Source: JAENVU01 sp031430375 (GTDB taxonomy: Bacteria > Actinomycetota > Acidimicrobiia > IMCC26256 > JAENVU01). Taken from it: 27,310 nt of DNA. Positions 7,999 to 15,671 of this stretch are shown piece after piece. The notes beneath the pieces were generated by a model. The model was not told where the DNA came from. It saw only the letters and a list, made by a program, of their open reading frames with translations, and ran no database searches. Position 1 is the first letter of the stretch, and every line of letters starts with the position of its first letter. Both the position numbers and the translations under genes were made by a program. The stretch covers positions 1-27,310 of the forward strand of contig JANPBJ010000088.1 in assembly GCA_031430375.1 (NCBI GenBank), given 5' to 3'.

Positions 7999-8012
7999 CT
8001 ACGAGGGCGAGC
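7999..8012. repeat. 14-base direct repeat, left copy
   Basis: CTACGAGGGCGAGC is repeated exactly at 8137-8150, 138 bases (46 codons) away. The right copy is the last four codons of the DUF5719-like gene (stop plus SPS on the minus strand), so the gene's 3' end is duplicated in the intergenic DNA. Confidence 0.75.
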
Positions 8013-8036
8013 GGATAGGCAACTCCTGCCACTCGG
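8003..8036. repeat. Dispersed 34-base repeat, copy B
   Basis: This matches 3909-3942 at 33 of 34 bases and overlaps the left 14-base direct repeat by ten bases. It lies between the convergent MFS and DUF5719-like genes. On the minus strand a 27-codon frame (7999-8082) ends in WQELPIRSPS and stop, the same peptide that the CPBP upstream copy would encode, but it has no ribosome site. Confidence 0.8.
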
Positions 8037-8039
8037 ATT

Positions 8040-8062
8040 CCGCTCGCCCGTGGCCCGAGCGG
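8040..8062. terminator. Weak symmetric hairpin between convergent genes
   Basis: CCGCTCG (8040-8046) and CGAGCGG (8056-8062) form a 7-base-pair stem with a 9-base loop. There is no T-run on either strand. The position between two converging genes suggests a bidirectional end of transcription, but the structure alone is weak. Confidence 0.25.
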
Positions 8063-8136
8063 CCCGTGAACGCAGTGAACATGAGCGGGAAATCAGTTCG
8101 GGAGTTCGACGGCGCTTGGGCCTATTCGCGCGGGTC

Positions 8137-8150
8137 CTACGAGGGCGAGC
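8137..8150. repeat. 14-base direct repeat, right copy
   Basis: This is the exact copy of 7999-8012. It overlaps the stop codon and last three codons of the DUF5719-like gene on the minus strand. Confidence 0.75.
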
Positions 8151-9540
8151 CGCGCACCGCGTGGGACCGGGTAAGACCCGGGCGCGTTGACTCCCGAACG
8201 ACAGCCACTGGTCCGTCGGCACGAACCAGGAGCGCCACGTTCACCCCGAGTGCGCCGAGTGCGTCGCGGCTGAGTGTCACCGTCACACGACCCGTAGCAG
8301 GGACCTTCACGCGAGCAATGACCCGACGGCCGGCATCGGTGGCGCGGGAGATCTGCACTCGATGAGGGCGGCCGTCGGTCGACACCATCGAGATCGTGTC
8401 GTCAGATCCTGGCGCGAGCCGGCTGGGAACGACGGCCCATTCCTTCGCCCCGGATGTAAAACCGAGATCCGCCGCGATGCCCCGAACGTCGGCTGGTTGC
8501 GGGGCGGTGGTCGACCCCACCATCTCCGCGACGATGGGCACCTCAGACGCCACCGCCAACGAGAACCCAATATCGGGCGGGACCCGTGAAAGATCAACGC
8601 TGATGACCGACGTCGCCGGCAGCACCAACGACTGGGGTTCAATCGCCGCGGCGGCGTCGAGCGCGAATGTCACCGTGACTCGCGTCGAAAGCGCCGAAGA
8701 GTTCGAGATCACCAATCGTTCACTATGGCCGGATCCGGTCAGTCCGATCGGGAACCACCAGCGCCGAGCGGCTTCGGAACCGAGCGTCAACGCGAGGCCG
8801 CGCCGACCATCGGAGCCGTCCAAAGCAAGCGACTGTTCCGCGACCACGCGTCCGCGGCGAGTGGTGACTTCGGTGGCGACCAGATCGACGCGCGGCACAC
8901 GATCGTGCATCGGGACGCTGAGCCGCGAGAAGCGCGGTACCACGAGACCTTGCAACGATCCGGGCGCACGGATTCCGGATTCCGAGGTGGCCCGCACATC
9001 CACTATCGCGTCGTCAGGAAACGGGTTGAAGAGTGCCAGCCAGAGTTCGGCGCCCTTTCCGGTGGTCCCCGCCGCAAAGCGCGTGGTCGATGCGGGCTCC
9101 CGAGCACAGGGCCCGAGTGCGGTGTCGTCGCCACGGGAGATGCGATGTTCCACCACCGTGCGCCCGCCGCTCACTTCCACCAACACCCCCGGATCGGGCA
9201 GGGCCGCGATATCCGCGACCCGGACCCGAACAACCCGACCCGATGCCACGGCGTACTTCCGGCGGACAGGCGCAACCTCGCTGCCACCAAACACCGTGAC
9301 GATCGCCTGAGCCGCGCGCGTATCCACGTTGCCGATCTCGATCTCCTCATCGGCGCGGCCATCCGGTGAACTGGTGCCCTCAGCGCAAAACCAGGCCGCG
9401 GTCGACTGCTCCGCGGCAGGAAGCCGTGGGCCGGCTGCGATGCCCGTCTCTGGATCGCGCTCTGGTTGCGTGAGGACCCCAGCCAACACCAACACCGCTG
9501 CGATCCCCACGACCAACGCCGAGCGCCGTCCGCCAATCAC
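8137..9540 (-). CDS. DUF5719-like secreted or membrane-anchored protein
   Basis: This 467-residue protein has one N-terminal hydrophobic segment (about residues 8-24) acting as signal anchor. The rest is an extracytoplasmic chain rich in Val, Ser and Thr, with repeated beta-sandwich-like stretches of the type NPFPDDAIVDVR, NSSALSTRVTVTF and PATSVISVDLS. This matches my recollection of the actinobacterial DUF5719 family, whose genes usually follow a large GT2 membrane protein as here; no catalytic motif is visible. The GTG start at 9540 overlaps the TGA of the upstream glycosyltransferase gene in GTGA, implying translational coupling and joint function, perhaps as an accessory subunit in exporting or modifying a cell-surface glycan. 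The last codons (GSPS-stop) belong to a 14-base direct repeat. The family name is from memory of pattern and context. Confidence 0.65.
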   Translation of the reverse strand: MIGGRRSALVVGIAAVLVLAGVLTQPERDPETGIAAGPRLPAAEQSTAAWFCAEGTSSPDGRADEEIEIGNVDTRAAQAIVTVFGGSEVAPVRRKYAVASGRVVRVRVADIAALPDPGVLVEVSGGRTVVEHRISRGDDTALGPCAREPASTTRFAAGTTGKGAELWLALFNPFPDDAIVDVRATSESGIRAPGSLQGLVVPRFSRLSVPMHDRVPRVDLVATEVTTRRGRVVAEQSLALDGSDGRRGLALTLGSEAARRWWFPIGLTGSGHSERLVISNSSALSTRVTVTFALDAAAAIEPQSLVLPATSVISVDLSRVPPDIGFSLAVASEVPIVAEMVGSTTAPQPADVRGIAADLGFTSGAKEWAVVPSRLAPGSDDTISMVSTDGRPHRVQISRATDAGRRVIARVKVPATGRVTVTLSRDALGALGVNVALLVRADGPVAVVRESTRPGLTRSHAVRGSPS

Positions 9541-12500
9541 GACGGGACCCCGCTTTCGGAAACCGAGTCCGGCTCGACCGACGTTGGCTCGCCCAGCGCC
9601 GACTCGCCCTGACCGCGCCGCCGGCGTCGGGCGCTTCGACCGCGGCGCAGCACCTGCCGGGCCAGCACGAGAACAATCGCCAGCTCAATCAGCACAAGCG
9701 GCCAGCGCCACCACTGACGAGCGAACGTCACGACAACCGGACCACCGGGCGTCGCGAAACCATTCGCCCACTCGACTCTGGAATGAGGCAGGTCGCCGCG
9801 CCTCCCACGAGCCTCCCATGCATCCGAGAACTGCTGGGACCACAGGACCGTTCCCGAAGGTGTCGAGGGCGCGTCGATCCCCGCCACCGGTTTCGGCGAT
9901 TCTCCGGGCACGCTTGTCTTCACCGGGATGACCGTCCGTCCGGGAATCCACGCCGTGTTCTCAAAGAGGCGCAGACCAGGTGCCGAATCAATTTCTCGCA
10001 GGTCGAGCTGGTCGGCCAAACCCACCGCCAACGCCGTTCCCGATCCGGTGCCATCAAGAACCGATTCGACCACTGGTCCAGGATCCACCCGGCTCGGAAT
10101 AGCGATGTACCGAACGGCCATCTTCCCCACGAGACCACCGAATCGGACAGTTCGGCGAGTCCGGAGTCGCTCGACCGCATCCGCCGCCGCCTCGTAGCCC
10201 GCGCCTCCCGGTGGAGGCAACGTGTCGCGGAGATCGCCGGGGCCGTTGTTGGTGAGCGCGAACCCGTCGGCTCCCGACCGATGGATATCACCGGGCACCA
10301 CATTCGGCGCACCGATCCACAGCACACGGAACTCTCCGGCATCCCGTTGTGAACTCATCCACGAGAGCGTTTCTTTCCAGTCGTTCGTTGGCTGATGCCA
10401 GCGGCCGCCGACAGTGTCACCGACGAAGGAGAAAGTCGCGACGACCAGGCCGGCCGCGCCGATCACCGACACAGCCTGGGGCCAACCCAATCCTTGGCGG
10501 CGGATCTCGCCGAGAAATGCCGAGACCCCGATACCGGCCAACATCGCCATCGCCAACGCGGCGGGCACCAAGATCCCTTCAACCGCGGGGCTTGGCGCAC
10601 CCAGCCACGTGGGAAGCGCCGCGAGGCACCACGAGACGAGTGCGATGCCCCACAGTCGTGCGGCCCAGACGCCGGCGTCGCCCGACGCCACGAGCGCCAC
10701 CACCACACCGACCACCACAAACGCCCAGGTCCCGATGCTTCCGCCGTTCGATCCCGTGAGGAATCGCAGAAGGTCACCGAAGGACCCGACGGGTTCGAAG
10801 ACAATCCCGAGCGCCCCGGTGCGATCGCCGCCGCCCAGGAACGCGATCGGCCACGGAAACAGGACGAGCAGCGCCAGACCGGTGGTCACCGCAGCGCAGC
10901 GCCCAGCCCGCCGTATCCCGGCAAATGTGTCCCCCGTCGACGGGGCGACCACGAGGACTCCCACCAGCACGACGAAGGGAAACGCGATCGCCAGCGGCCA
11001 CCATGCGGTCGCGACCGCCAAGCCGAGACCCCCGAGCACCGCAATACGACGCCGCGGCCACTGATGCGGCAACCAACCACTCAGCTGCGCCACGGCGAGC
11101 AGCACAAACGGAGCCGCCACGTAAAACATGAGCGGCCCGATCCGGCCGGCCGCAATCGCGTTGCGGGGCAATGGGATGATCCCGTATACCGCGGCCGCCA
11201 CGGCTCCCGGCCAGCCCGATCCGGCGATTCGTCGGCCTACCCGTTGCGCACCGATCATCGCGATGGGAATTGCACCGACCACCAGAAGTCCGCGGCCGAG
11301 GCCACCGGCACCGAGCACCACGACTCGGATCGCCCCAACCAACGCGAAGAGTGGCGGCGCAGGAGCCTGCGAACCCAAATCCGCGAATCGCCATGCGGAG
11401 GTGAACGAGCGCCACAGTTCGCTCACGTCAGGCCACGCGGCGATTTGGCCCACCATCGCGAGACGCCCGATGAGGAGATCGCGAGCGCCGATGACGGCCA
11501 GGCACGCGACCACGAGCAGGACGAGACCCCTCACACTTCGGAACCGAGTGGCCGCGGTATCTGCGGCCAATCGGCTCCGCTGCGAAATGACGCGCACCCG
11601 ATCCTCGGCGTGCAGCGACCTCGAAAGAAACATGGCGACGCGAGCGCTACCGCGGAACTGAAGCGAGTAGATCTCTCGGTCGGGGACTGTCCGGGCCGCT
11701 TGGGCGCGCTGACGAGCAACCCGCACTCCGCTGAAGTGGCGCACGTTCCACGTCCAAGCGCCGAGCAGGATCGCCGCCCGATCCCGCCGGCGGCGCGCCA
11801 AAAAGATGATCGCCTCGACGAGGTGCATCAGAAACGCGACGGGCGCGACCCACAGCAATCGAGCGCTCGAGGTGGAGACCAGAAGCGCGCGTACCCGATG
11901 CCGTTGCGCCAGGGCGCGGTCTTGATCTCCCGCCGGATCCTCCTCAAAGTGTCGAACTCGCGCGTCGGGCGCGATCAGGACACGGGCCCCGGCCAGCCGA
12001 GCCCGCCAACACAGATCGAGGTCTGCCGCACCCGGGTCACATGCCGCGTCGAAGCCGCCGAGTTCGGCGAACAGATCGGCCCGGACGAGCATGCAGGTGT
12101 CGCTCACGAAAAAGACGTCGCGCACACCGTCGTGCTGCTCCTGGTCGAGCTCGTCGCGCTCGACATCGGAATGCGGAACGGCGAAGCGATCGATCGACCA
12201 GCCGACCTCGCGCAAGATTTCCGGGCGGGCCACATCGACCACCTTGGGGCCGACAATGGCGGCATTCGACCGATACGCCTCTTCCACCAGCACGCGCACC
12301 GCTGTGGGTTCACACACCGCATCGTCATGGCAAAACAGCAGGAACGGCGCCCCGGCGACGGTCTCAATCGCCTCGTTGGCCCCGGCGGCCCGGCTCGTGA
12401 CCGCTACGGAGCGCACGAACGCCGACGGCATCACCGCCGCCACCCGCCGGCTCAGATCGTCATCGGCCTCGGTGACCACCAACACCGTGAGGTCGGGATA

Positions 12501-12638
12501 GTCCGTGTCCCGGAACGCGGCGAGGCACGCCTCGAGGTGCGGTGCCGCACCCCGGGCGACGACGATGGCCACCACCGGAGGGATCGGTGCCGCACGCTCA
12601 GTCGGTTCCGCGTCGGCGGGTAACTCCTCGGCATCCAT
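9537..12638 (-). CDS. GT2 glycosyltransferase fused to a large multi-pass membrane domain (1033 aa)
   Basis: The N-terminal domain (about residues 20-260) is a GT-A fold family 2 glycosyltransferase. It has strand PVVAIVVARG, the metal-binding stretch FCHDDAVCEP (Asp105-Asp106 in the DXD position) and the acceptor-loop region GGFDAACDPGAADLDLCWRARLAGA. One or two hydrophobic segments follow (about 265-285). From about residue 370 come roughly a dozen hydrophobic segments, a soluble stretch (about 750-960) and a last membrane helix before a basic tail. The fusion suggests an enzyme that both transfers a sugar and handles a lipid-linked or exported glycan, in the cytoplasmic membrane. It is coupled by GTGA to the DUF5719-like gene. 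The ATG start at 12638 has no Shine-Dalgarno, and TAGGCT stands ten bases upstream. Donor and acceptor are unknown. Confidence 0.85.
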   Translation of the reverse strand: MDAEELPADAEPTERAAPIPPVVAIVVARGAAPHLEACLAAFRDTDYPDLTVLVVTEADDDLSRRVAAVMPSAFVRSVAVTSRAAGANEAIETVAGAPFLLFCHDDAVCEPTAVRVLVEEAYRSNAAIVGPKVVDVARPEILREVGWSIDRFAVPHSDVERDELDQEQHDGVRDVFFVSDTCMLVRADLFAELGGFDAACDPGAADLDLCWRARLAGARVLIAPDARVRHFEEDPAGDQDRALAQRHRVRALLVSTSSARLLWVAPVAFLMHLVEAIIFLARRRRDRAAILLGAWTWNVRHFSGVRVARQRAQAARTVPDREIYSLQFRGSARVAMFLSRSLHAEDRVRVISQRSRLAADTAATRFRSVRGLVLLVVACLAVIGARDLLIGRLAMVGQIAAWPDVSELWRSFTSAWRFADLGSQAPAPPLFALVGAIRVVVLGAGGLGRGLLVVGAIPIAMIGAQRVGRRIAGSGWPGAVAAAVYGIIPLPRNAIAAGRIGPLMFYVAAPFVLLAVAQLSGWLPHQWPRRRIAVLGGLGLAVATAWWPLAIAFPFVVLVGVLVVAPSTGDTFAGIRRAGRCAAVTTGLALLVLFPWPIAFLGGGDRTGALGIVFEPVGSFGDLLRFLTGSNGGSIGTWAFVVVGVVVALVASGDAGVWAARLWGIALVSWCLAALPTWLGAPSPAVEGILVPAALAMAMLAGIGVSAFLGEIRRQGLGWPQAVSVIGAAGLVVATFSFVGDTVGGRWHQPTNDWKETLSWMSSQRDAGEFRVLWIGAPNVVPGDIHRSGADGFALTNNGPGDLRDTLPPPGGAGYEAAADAVERLRTRRTVRFGGLVGKMAVRYIAIPSRVDPGPVVESVLDGTGSGTALAVGLADQLDLREIDSAPGLRLFENTAWIPGRTVIPVKTSVPGESPKPVAGIDAPSTPSGTVLWSQQFSDAWEARGRRGDLPHSRVEWANGFATPGGPVVVTFARQWWRWPLVLIELAIVLVLARQVLRRGRSARRRRRGQGESALGEPTSVEPDSVSESGVPS

Positions 12639-12648
12639 GGGCGGGGCG

Positions 12649-12654
12649 AGCCTA
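12649..12654 (-). promoter_or_regulatory. Candidate leaderless -10 element of the large GT2 gene
   Basis: On the minus strand TAGGCT is followed by ten bases and ATG (12638), giving a predicted leader of zero to four bases. It shares the 215-base divergent region with the phasin-like gene promoter. Confidence 0.4.
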
Positions 12655-12730
12655 ACGGCCCACCCCCACCGGGTTGCGGAGCACGATGACGGGCACCGCT
12701 GCCCGGGTGACCCTCGTCACGACCACTCAC

Positions 12731-12754
12731 GAATGCTTGCAAGAGTTAGCATTC
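12731..12754. promoter_or_regulatory. Inverted repeat overlapping the -35 of the phasin-like gene
   Basis: GAATGC (12731-12736) and GCATTC (12749-12754) are inverted across a 12-base centre that contains most of the palindrome CTTGCAAG (12736-12743). The site covers the -35 and half of the spacer, the usual place for a repressor operator. The regulator is not identified. Confidence 0.4.
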
Positions 12755-12765
12755 TGCTGTACAGT
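12737..12765 (+). promoter_or_regulatory. Promoter of the phasin-like gene
   Basis: TTGCAA (-35, 12737-12742) and TACAGT (-10, 12760-12765) are separated by exactly 17 bases, the only near-consensus sigma70-type pair I found in the window. The predicted transcript has a leader of about 80 bases that ends in a strong AGGAG ribosome site (12843-12847). Confidence 0.65.
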
Positions 12766-12853
12766 GCGAGCACAGGCGTCCACGAACCCCAGGGCCCGCG
12801 CCACCTACTTCAGCATCTCTCATTCACCCAACCCAACCTCGTAGGAGAACCTC

Positions 12854-13279
12854 ATGGAGCTCGACCTTCGTAAGACCGCCGCCGACGCCGCGTATATTGC
12901 AGTGGGTGCCGGAGTCCTCGGCTTCCAGCAGGCCCAGGTCCGCCGCCGTGAGGCCGGTGAGCGCATTACCACCCTCGCCAAGGATGCCCAGAGCGTGATG
13001 GGAAGCCAGTCCGAGGCGATCCGCACCACCGTCACCGGGGTCGCCGGCACGGCCGGCACAACCCTCGAGAACGCGACCGCCACGATCAAGACGCTCGACC
13101 CCCGCCAGTGGGTGGAGCCGGTCCTCGGCGACATGAAGTCCCGCGTCGAGCCGGTCATCGAGCAGCTCAAGGGTGTCTCGGTCACCGCTCCCGTGCAGGC
13201 CATCCCGGAGCAGCTCGCCAAGGCCGTCGAAGTCGGCAAGGCCCGCGTTGCGGCACTGCGTGGACAGCCCGCCAAGTAG
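12854..13279 (+). CDS. Small helical phasin-like protein
   Basis: This 141-residue protein has a short hydrophobic N-terminal part (AYIAVGAGVLGFQQ, about residues 13-26). After that it is an almost wholly helical, Ala/Thr/Glu/Lys-rich chain with QAQVRRREAGERITTLAK, SVTAPVQAIPEQLAKAVEVG and an AK-ending tail. The composition and pattern resemble phasins or heparin-binding-haemagglutinin-like proteins, which coat polyhydroxyalkanoate or lipid bodies or sit at the cell surface, but no family signature proves this. The ATG start is firm because AGGAGA lies six bases upstream. Codons are strongly biased to C/G-ending synonyms. Together with the near-consensus promoter and the strong UUCG terminator this suggests high, independent expression. 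It lies between the divergent GT2 operon and the F420 operon, with no obvious functional link to either. Confidence 0.75.
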   Translation: MELDLRKTAADAAYIAVGAGVLGFQQAQVRRREAGERITTLAKDAQSVMGSQSEAIRTTVTGVAGTAGTTLENATATIKTLDPRQWVEPVLGDMKSRVEPVIEQLKGVSVTAPVQAIPEQLAKAVEVGKARVAALRGQPAK

Positions 13280-13324
13280 TCGCCAACTTCTCTGGCGCGC
13301 CGAACCCCCTCTCCGCGTCGAGCG

Positions 13325-13366
13325 AACCACAACGACCCCCTCTTCGGAGGGGGTCGTTGTGGTTTC
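13325..13366 (+). terminator. UUCG-capped terminator of the phasin-like gene
   Basis: Arms 13325-13342 and 13347-13364 form a perfect 18-base-pair stem closed by the tetraloop TTCG with C-G closing pair, the very stable cUUCGg form. A short TTT follows at 13363-13365. It ends the phasin-like transcript 46 bases past its stop, and it ends 21 bases before the cofD start. Confidence 0.85.
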
Positions 13367-13373
13367 TGGCCCC

Positions 13374-13379
13374 TACGCT
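13374..13379 (+). promoter_or_regulatory. Candidate leaderless -10 element of the F420 operon
   Basis: TACGCT is followed by six bases and the ATG of cofD (13386). There is no room for a Shine-Dalgarno; any -35 would overlap the right arm of the preceding terminator. Confidence 0.5.
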
Positions 13380-13385
13380 GCACCG

Positions 13386-14324
13386 ATGGTTGTTGCACTC
13401 GCCGGAGGAGTTGGAGCCGCACGGTTCTTACGCGGACTGGTACGCGTGGTCGATCCTGCCGGCGTCACCGTGGTCGTCAACACCGCCGACGATGACCGTT
13501 TCCACGGTCTCGCGGTGTCGCCGGATCTCGACACCGTGACCTACACCCTCGCGGGAGCCGAACACCCCGAGCAGGGTTGGGGACTCGACGGCGAGACCTT
13601 CAACGTGATCGAAGCACTCGATCGCTACGGCGACGACACCTGGTTCCGTCTCGGCGATCGAGACTTGGCCACTCACCTCTTCCGCACTCGTCGCTTGGCT
13701 GAGGGCGCCACCCTCAGCCGGGTCACCGCCGAAATCGCCAAGGCATGGGGAGTGACCCCTCGCCTGTTGCCCATGACGGATGACCGAGTCGCGACGCGCG
13801 TGACCGTTCGCCGTTCCGATGGATCCGTGGAAGTCTTGGCAATGCAGGAGTGGTTCGTGCGCGAGCGAACCGCGCCGCCCGTGGTATCGGTTGCGTTCGC
13901 CGGGGCCGCCATGTCAACGCCCGCTCCCGGAGTATTGGCGGCGATCGACGCCGCCGAAACCATCCTCATCTGCCCCTCGAATCCCGTGATCTCGATAGGC
14001 CCGATCCTTGCGGTCCCCGGTATTCGAGATGCGCTCACCCGGCGCCGAGACCGCGTGGTCGGTGTCAGCCCGATCATCGCGGGGGCGCCGGTGAAAGGCC
14101 CCGCCGATCGCCTCATGGGCCCTCTGGGCATAGAAGTCAGCTGTGTTGGCGTTGCTCGCGCCTACGCACCGTTCTGCGGAACGTTGGTGATCGATGCCGG
14201 CGACGCTCATCGGGCGGCGGAGGTGGAAGCCGAGGGCGTGCAGGCCGTCGTGGCCGACACCCTCATGCGCGACGCACGGATCGCGGCCGCGCTGGCCCAA
14301 CACACGCTCGACGCCGTGGCTTGA
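13386..14324 (+). CDS. cofD: 2-phospho-L-lactate/phosphoenolpyruvate transferase CofD (FbiA)
   Basis: CofD transfers the (enol)pyruvyl- or lactyl-phosphate group from the GDP-activated precursor to the deazaflavin Fo, making (dehydro-)F420-0 in the cytoplasm. The 312-residue protein opens with VALAGGVGAARFLRGL, the nucleotide-binding Gly-rich start of the family. It continues with NTADDD (residues 32-37) and SPDLDTVTYTLAG (45-57), both hallmark stretches. Later parts include SNPVISIGPIL and SPIIAGAPVKGPADRLM. The length fits the family. The frame stays open for 71 codons upstream through the terminator, but the CofD homology starts exactly at the ATG at 13386, and TACGCT lies six bases before it. 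Its TGA overlaps the ATG of cofE. In actinobacteria this enzyme is FbiA and probably uses enolpyruvyl-PP-guanosine. Confidence 0.95.
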   Translation: MVVALAGGVGAARFLRGLVRVVDPAGVTVVVNTADDDRFHGLAVSPDLDTVTYTLAGAEHPEQGWGLDGETFNVIEALDRYGDDTWFRLGDRDLATHLFRTRRLAEGATLSRVTAEIAKAWGVTPRLLPMTDDRVATRVTVRRSDGSVEVLAMQEWFVRERTAPPVVSVAFAGAAMSTPAPGVLAAIDAAETILICPSNPVISIGPILAVPGIRDALTRRRDRVVGVSPIIAGAPVKGPADRLMGPLGIEVSCVGVARAYAPFCGTLVIDAGDAHRAAEVEAEGVQAVVADTLMRDARIAAALAQHTLDAVA

Positions 14325-15034
14325 TGACGGCACTTTCCATCATTCCGATCGACGGCATCGGCGAAATTCAGCCCGGCGACGCAATCGGTCCCATTGTGCT
14401 CGCAGCCGTCGCCGCACAGAACACGCCACTGACGTCCGGAGACTGCCTCGTTGTCACCCAGAAGATCGTCTCGAAGGCCGAGCACCGCCTGGTACCGCTC
14501 GACCACAACGATTTCGAGGCACGCACCGCGATCATCGCGTCGGAGACGGTTCGCGTCTTGCGTCGACGCGGCGATCTCGTCATTACCGAAACCCGTCACG
14601 GGTTCGTGTGCGCGAACGCGGGCGTGGACCTCTCGAACGTTGATGCCGGAGTGGCGGCACTGCTCCCGCTCGATGGCGATCGTTCCGCACATCGGATTCG
14701 CAACGCGATCACCGCGGCCGCGGAGGTGGAGGTGGGCGTCATCATCTCCGACACATTCGGCCGAGCCTGGAGAAACGGCCTCACCGACGTGGCGATTGGC
14801 GTCGCGGGAATCGCCGCGGTGGTTGATCTGCGCGGCGGGATCGACGACCGCGGCCAGGAGTTGCGCGTCACCGAAGTTGCCGTCGCCGATGAGATCGCAT
14901 CCGCGGCCGAACTCGTGATGGGGAAAGCCTCCGGCATCCCGGTCGCGATCGTGCGCGGACTCGATGCTTCATGGTTCCGTGATGGGTCGGTTCGCGAGCT
15001 CGTGCGCGCCCCCGAAGACGACCTCTTCCGTTAG
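14324..15034 (+). CDS. cofE: Coenzyme F420-0:gamma-glutamyl ligase CofE (FbiB N-terminal domain equivalent)
   Basis: CofE adds glutamate residues to F420-0 using GTP. The 236-residue protein carries the family stretches DCLVVTQKIVSKAEHR (residues 40-55), ETRHGFVCANAGVDLSN (89-105), SDTFGRAWRNGLTDVAIG (about 142-159) and VAGIAAVVDLRGG. The start is ATG at 14324, overlapping the cofD stop (TGATGA), so translation is coupled. The frame extends upstream inside cofD, but that part is a shadow. In mycobacteria this domain is the N-terminal half of the fusion protein FbiB; here it stands alone and ends two bases before the nitroreductase start at 15037. A single-domain CofE usually adds few glutamates, while FbiB makes long tails; which tail length occurs here cannot be read from the sequence. 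Confidence 0.95.
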   Translation: MTALSIIPIDGIGEIQPGDAIGPIVLAAVAAQNTPLTSGDCLVVTQKIVSKAEHRLVPLDHNDFEARTAIIASETVRVLRRRGDLVITETRHGFVCANAGVDLSNVDAGVAALLPLDGDRSAHRIRNAITAAAEVEVGVIISDTFGRAWRNGLTDVAIGVAGIAAVVDLRGGIDDRGQELRVTEVAVADEIASAAELVMGKASGIPVAIVRGLDASWFRDGSVRELVRAPEDDLFR

Positions 15035-15036
15035 TC

Positions 15037-15651
15037 ATGCCGAAGCACACCGTTCCGGCATTTATCGAAGCGCGGCGATCGATCCGAAAGTTCACGGGTG
15101 AGCCGGTGGCACCCGCGCTCCTCGACACCCTCGTGGAAGCCGCGTGCAGTGCGCCCGCGCCGCACCACTCGCGCCCCTGGCGATTCGTGGTGGTCGACAC
15201 CACCCACGGCAAGGCCGACCTCGCGGACGGCATGGGCACACAATGGCGCAACGATCTTGCCGGCGATGACGTGAGCCCAGCCCGAATCGACGAACTCATC
15301 GCAAAGTCGCATCGCACGATCACGAGCGCGTCAGCGCTGATTCTCGGGTGTCTGACCTGGGACGGACTCGACCGCTATCCCGACGAGACGCGCCAACGTG
15401 CCGAGTGGGGCATGGCGTTGCTCTCGCTCGGCGCGGCTATGGAAAACCTCATGCTGGCGGCGGCCGACGCGGCACTCGCGTCATGCTGGGTGGCCGCACC
15501 AATCTTCTGTCCCGAAGCGGCGCGCGACGCGCTCCGGCTCCCCCAGACCTGGCTTCCGCACGCGCTGGTGGTGGTGGGTCATCCCGACCCGGCGTACGTG
15601 GGTCGTGTGCGACCACCGATCCCGCTCGATCAATTACGCGAACGCCGGTAG
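15037..15651 (+). CDS. FbiB C-terminal-like FMN nitroreductase (dehydro-F420-0 reductase)
   Basis: This 204-residue nitroreductase-fold protein has the FMN-binding start IEARRSIRKFTGEPV (residues 10-24) and SAPAPHHSRPWRFVVV (38-53). The latter is characteristic of the C-terminal half of FbiB rather than of ordinary oxygen-insensitive nitroreductases. In FbiB this domain reduces dehydro-F420-0 to F420-0 with FMN. The gene starts at ATG 15037, two bases after the cofE stop, with no own promoter. Its place in the operon therefore supports the same reaction as a separate subunit or enzyme. It ends 20 bases from the convergent epimerase gene. The alternative, a general FMN oxidoreductase, is less likely given the motif and context. 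Confidence 0.9.
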   Translation: MPKHTVPAFIEARRSIRKFTGEPVAPALLDTLVEAACSAPAPHHSRPWRFVVVDTTHGKADLADGMGTQWRNDLAGDDVSPARIDELIAKSHRTITSASALILGCLTWDGLDRYPDETRQRAEWGMALLSLGAAMENLMLAAADAALASCWVAAPIFCPEAARDALRLPQTWLPHALVVVGHPDPAYVGRVRPPIPLDQLRERR

Positions 15652-15671
15652 CTCCCGGTCGAAGCTGACCA

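Noticed and set aside
7999..8082. 27-codon minus-strand ORF ending in WQELPIRSPS
   Set aside because: It has no ribosome site or promoter and lies within the repeat region between converging genes; reported as repeat instead.
3182..8136. CPBP protease beside a repeat as a possible phage-defence or bacteriocin-immunity island
   Set aside because: No toxin, peptide precursor, restriction or other defence gene is nearby; neighbours are housekeeping genes.
8167..8181. Short hairpin CCGGGT-AAG-ACCCGG inside the 3' end of the DUF5719-like gene
   Set aside because: Six base pairs within coding sequence and no T-run; expected by chance at this GC content.
10395..12623. 742-codon open frame opposite the large GT2 gene
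   Set aside because: Extremely rich in Arg, Asp, His and Gln, with no domain; shadow of the GT2 gene.
12746..12772. Possible CIRCE (HrcA) element: TTAGCATTC followed after nine bases by GTGCGAGCA
   Set aside because: The second half does not match GAGTGCTAA, and no chaperone gene is present.
13173..13385. N-terminal extension of cofD by 71 codons
   Set aside because: It would run through the end of the phasin-like gene and the terminator; CofD homology begins at 13386.
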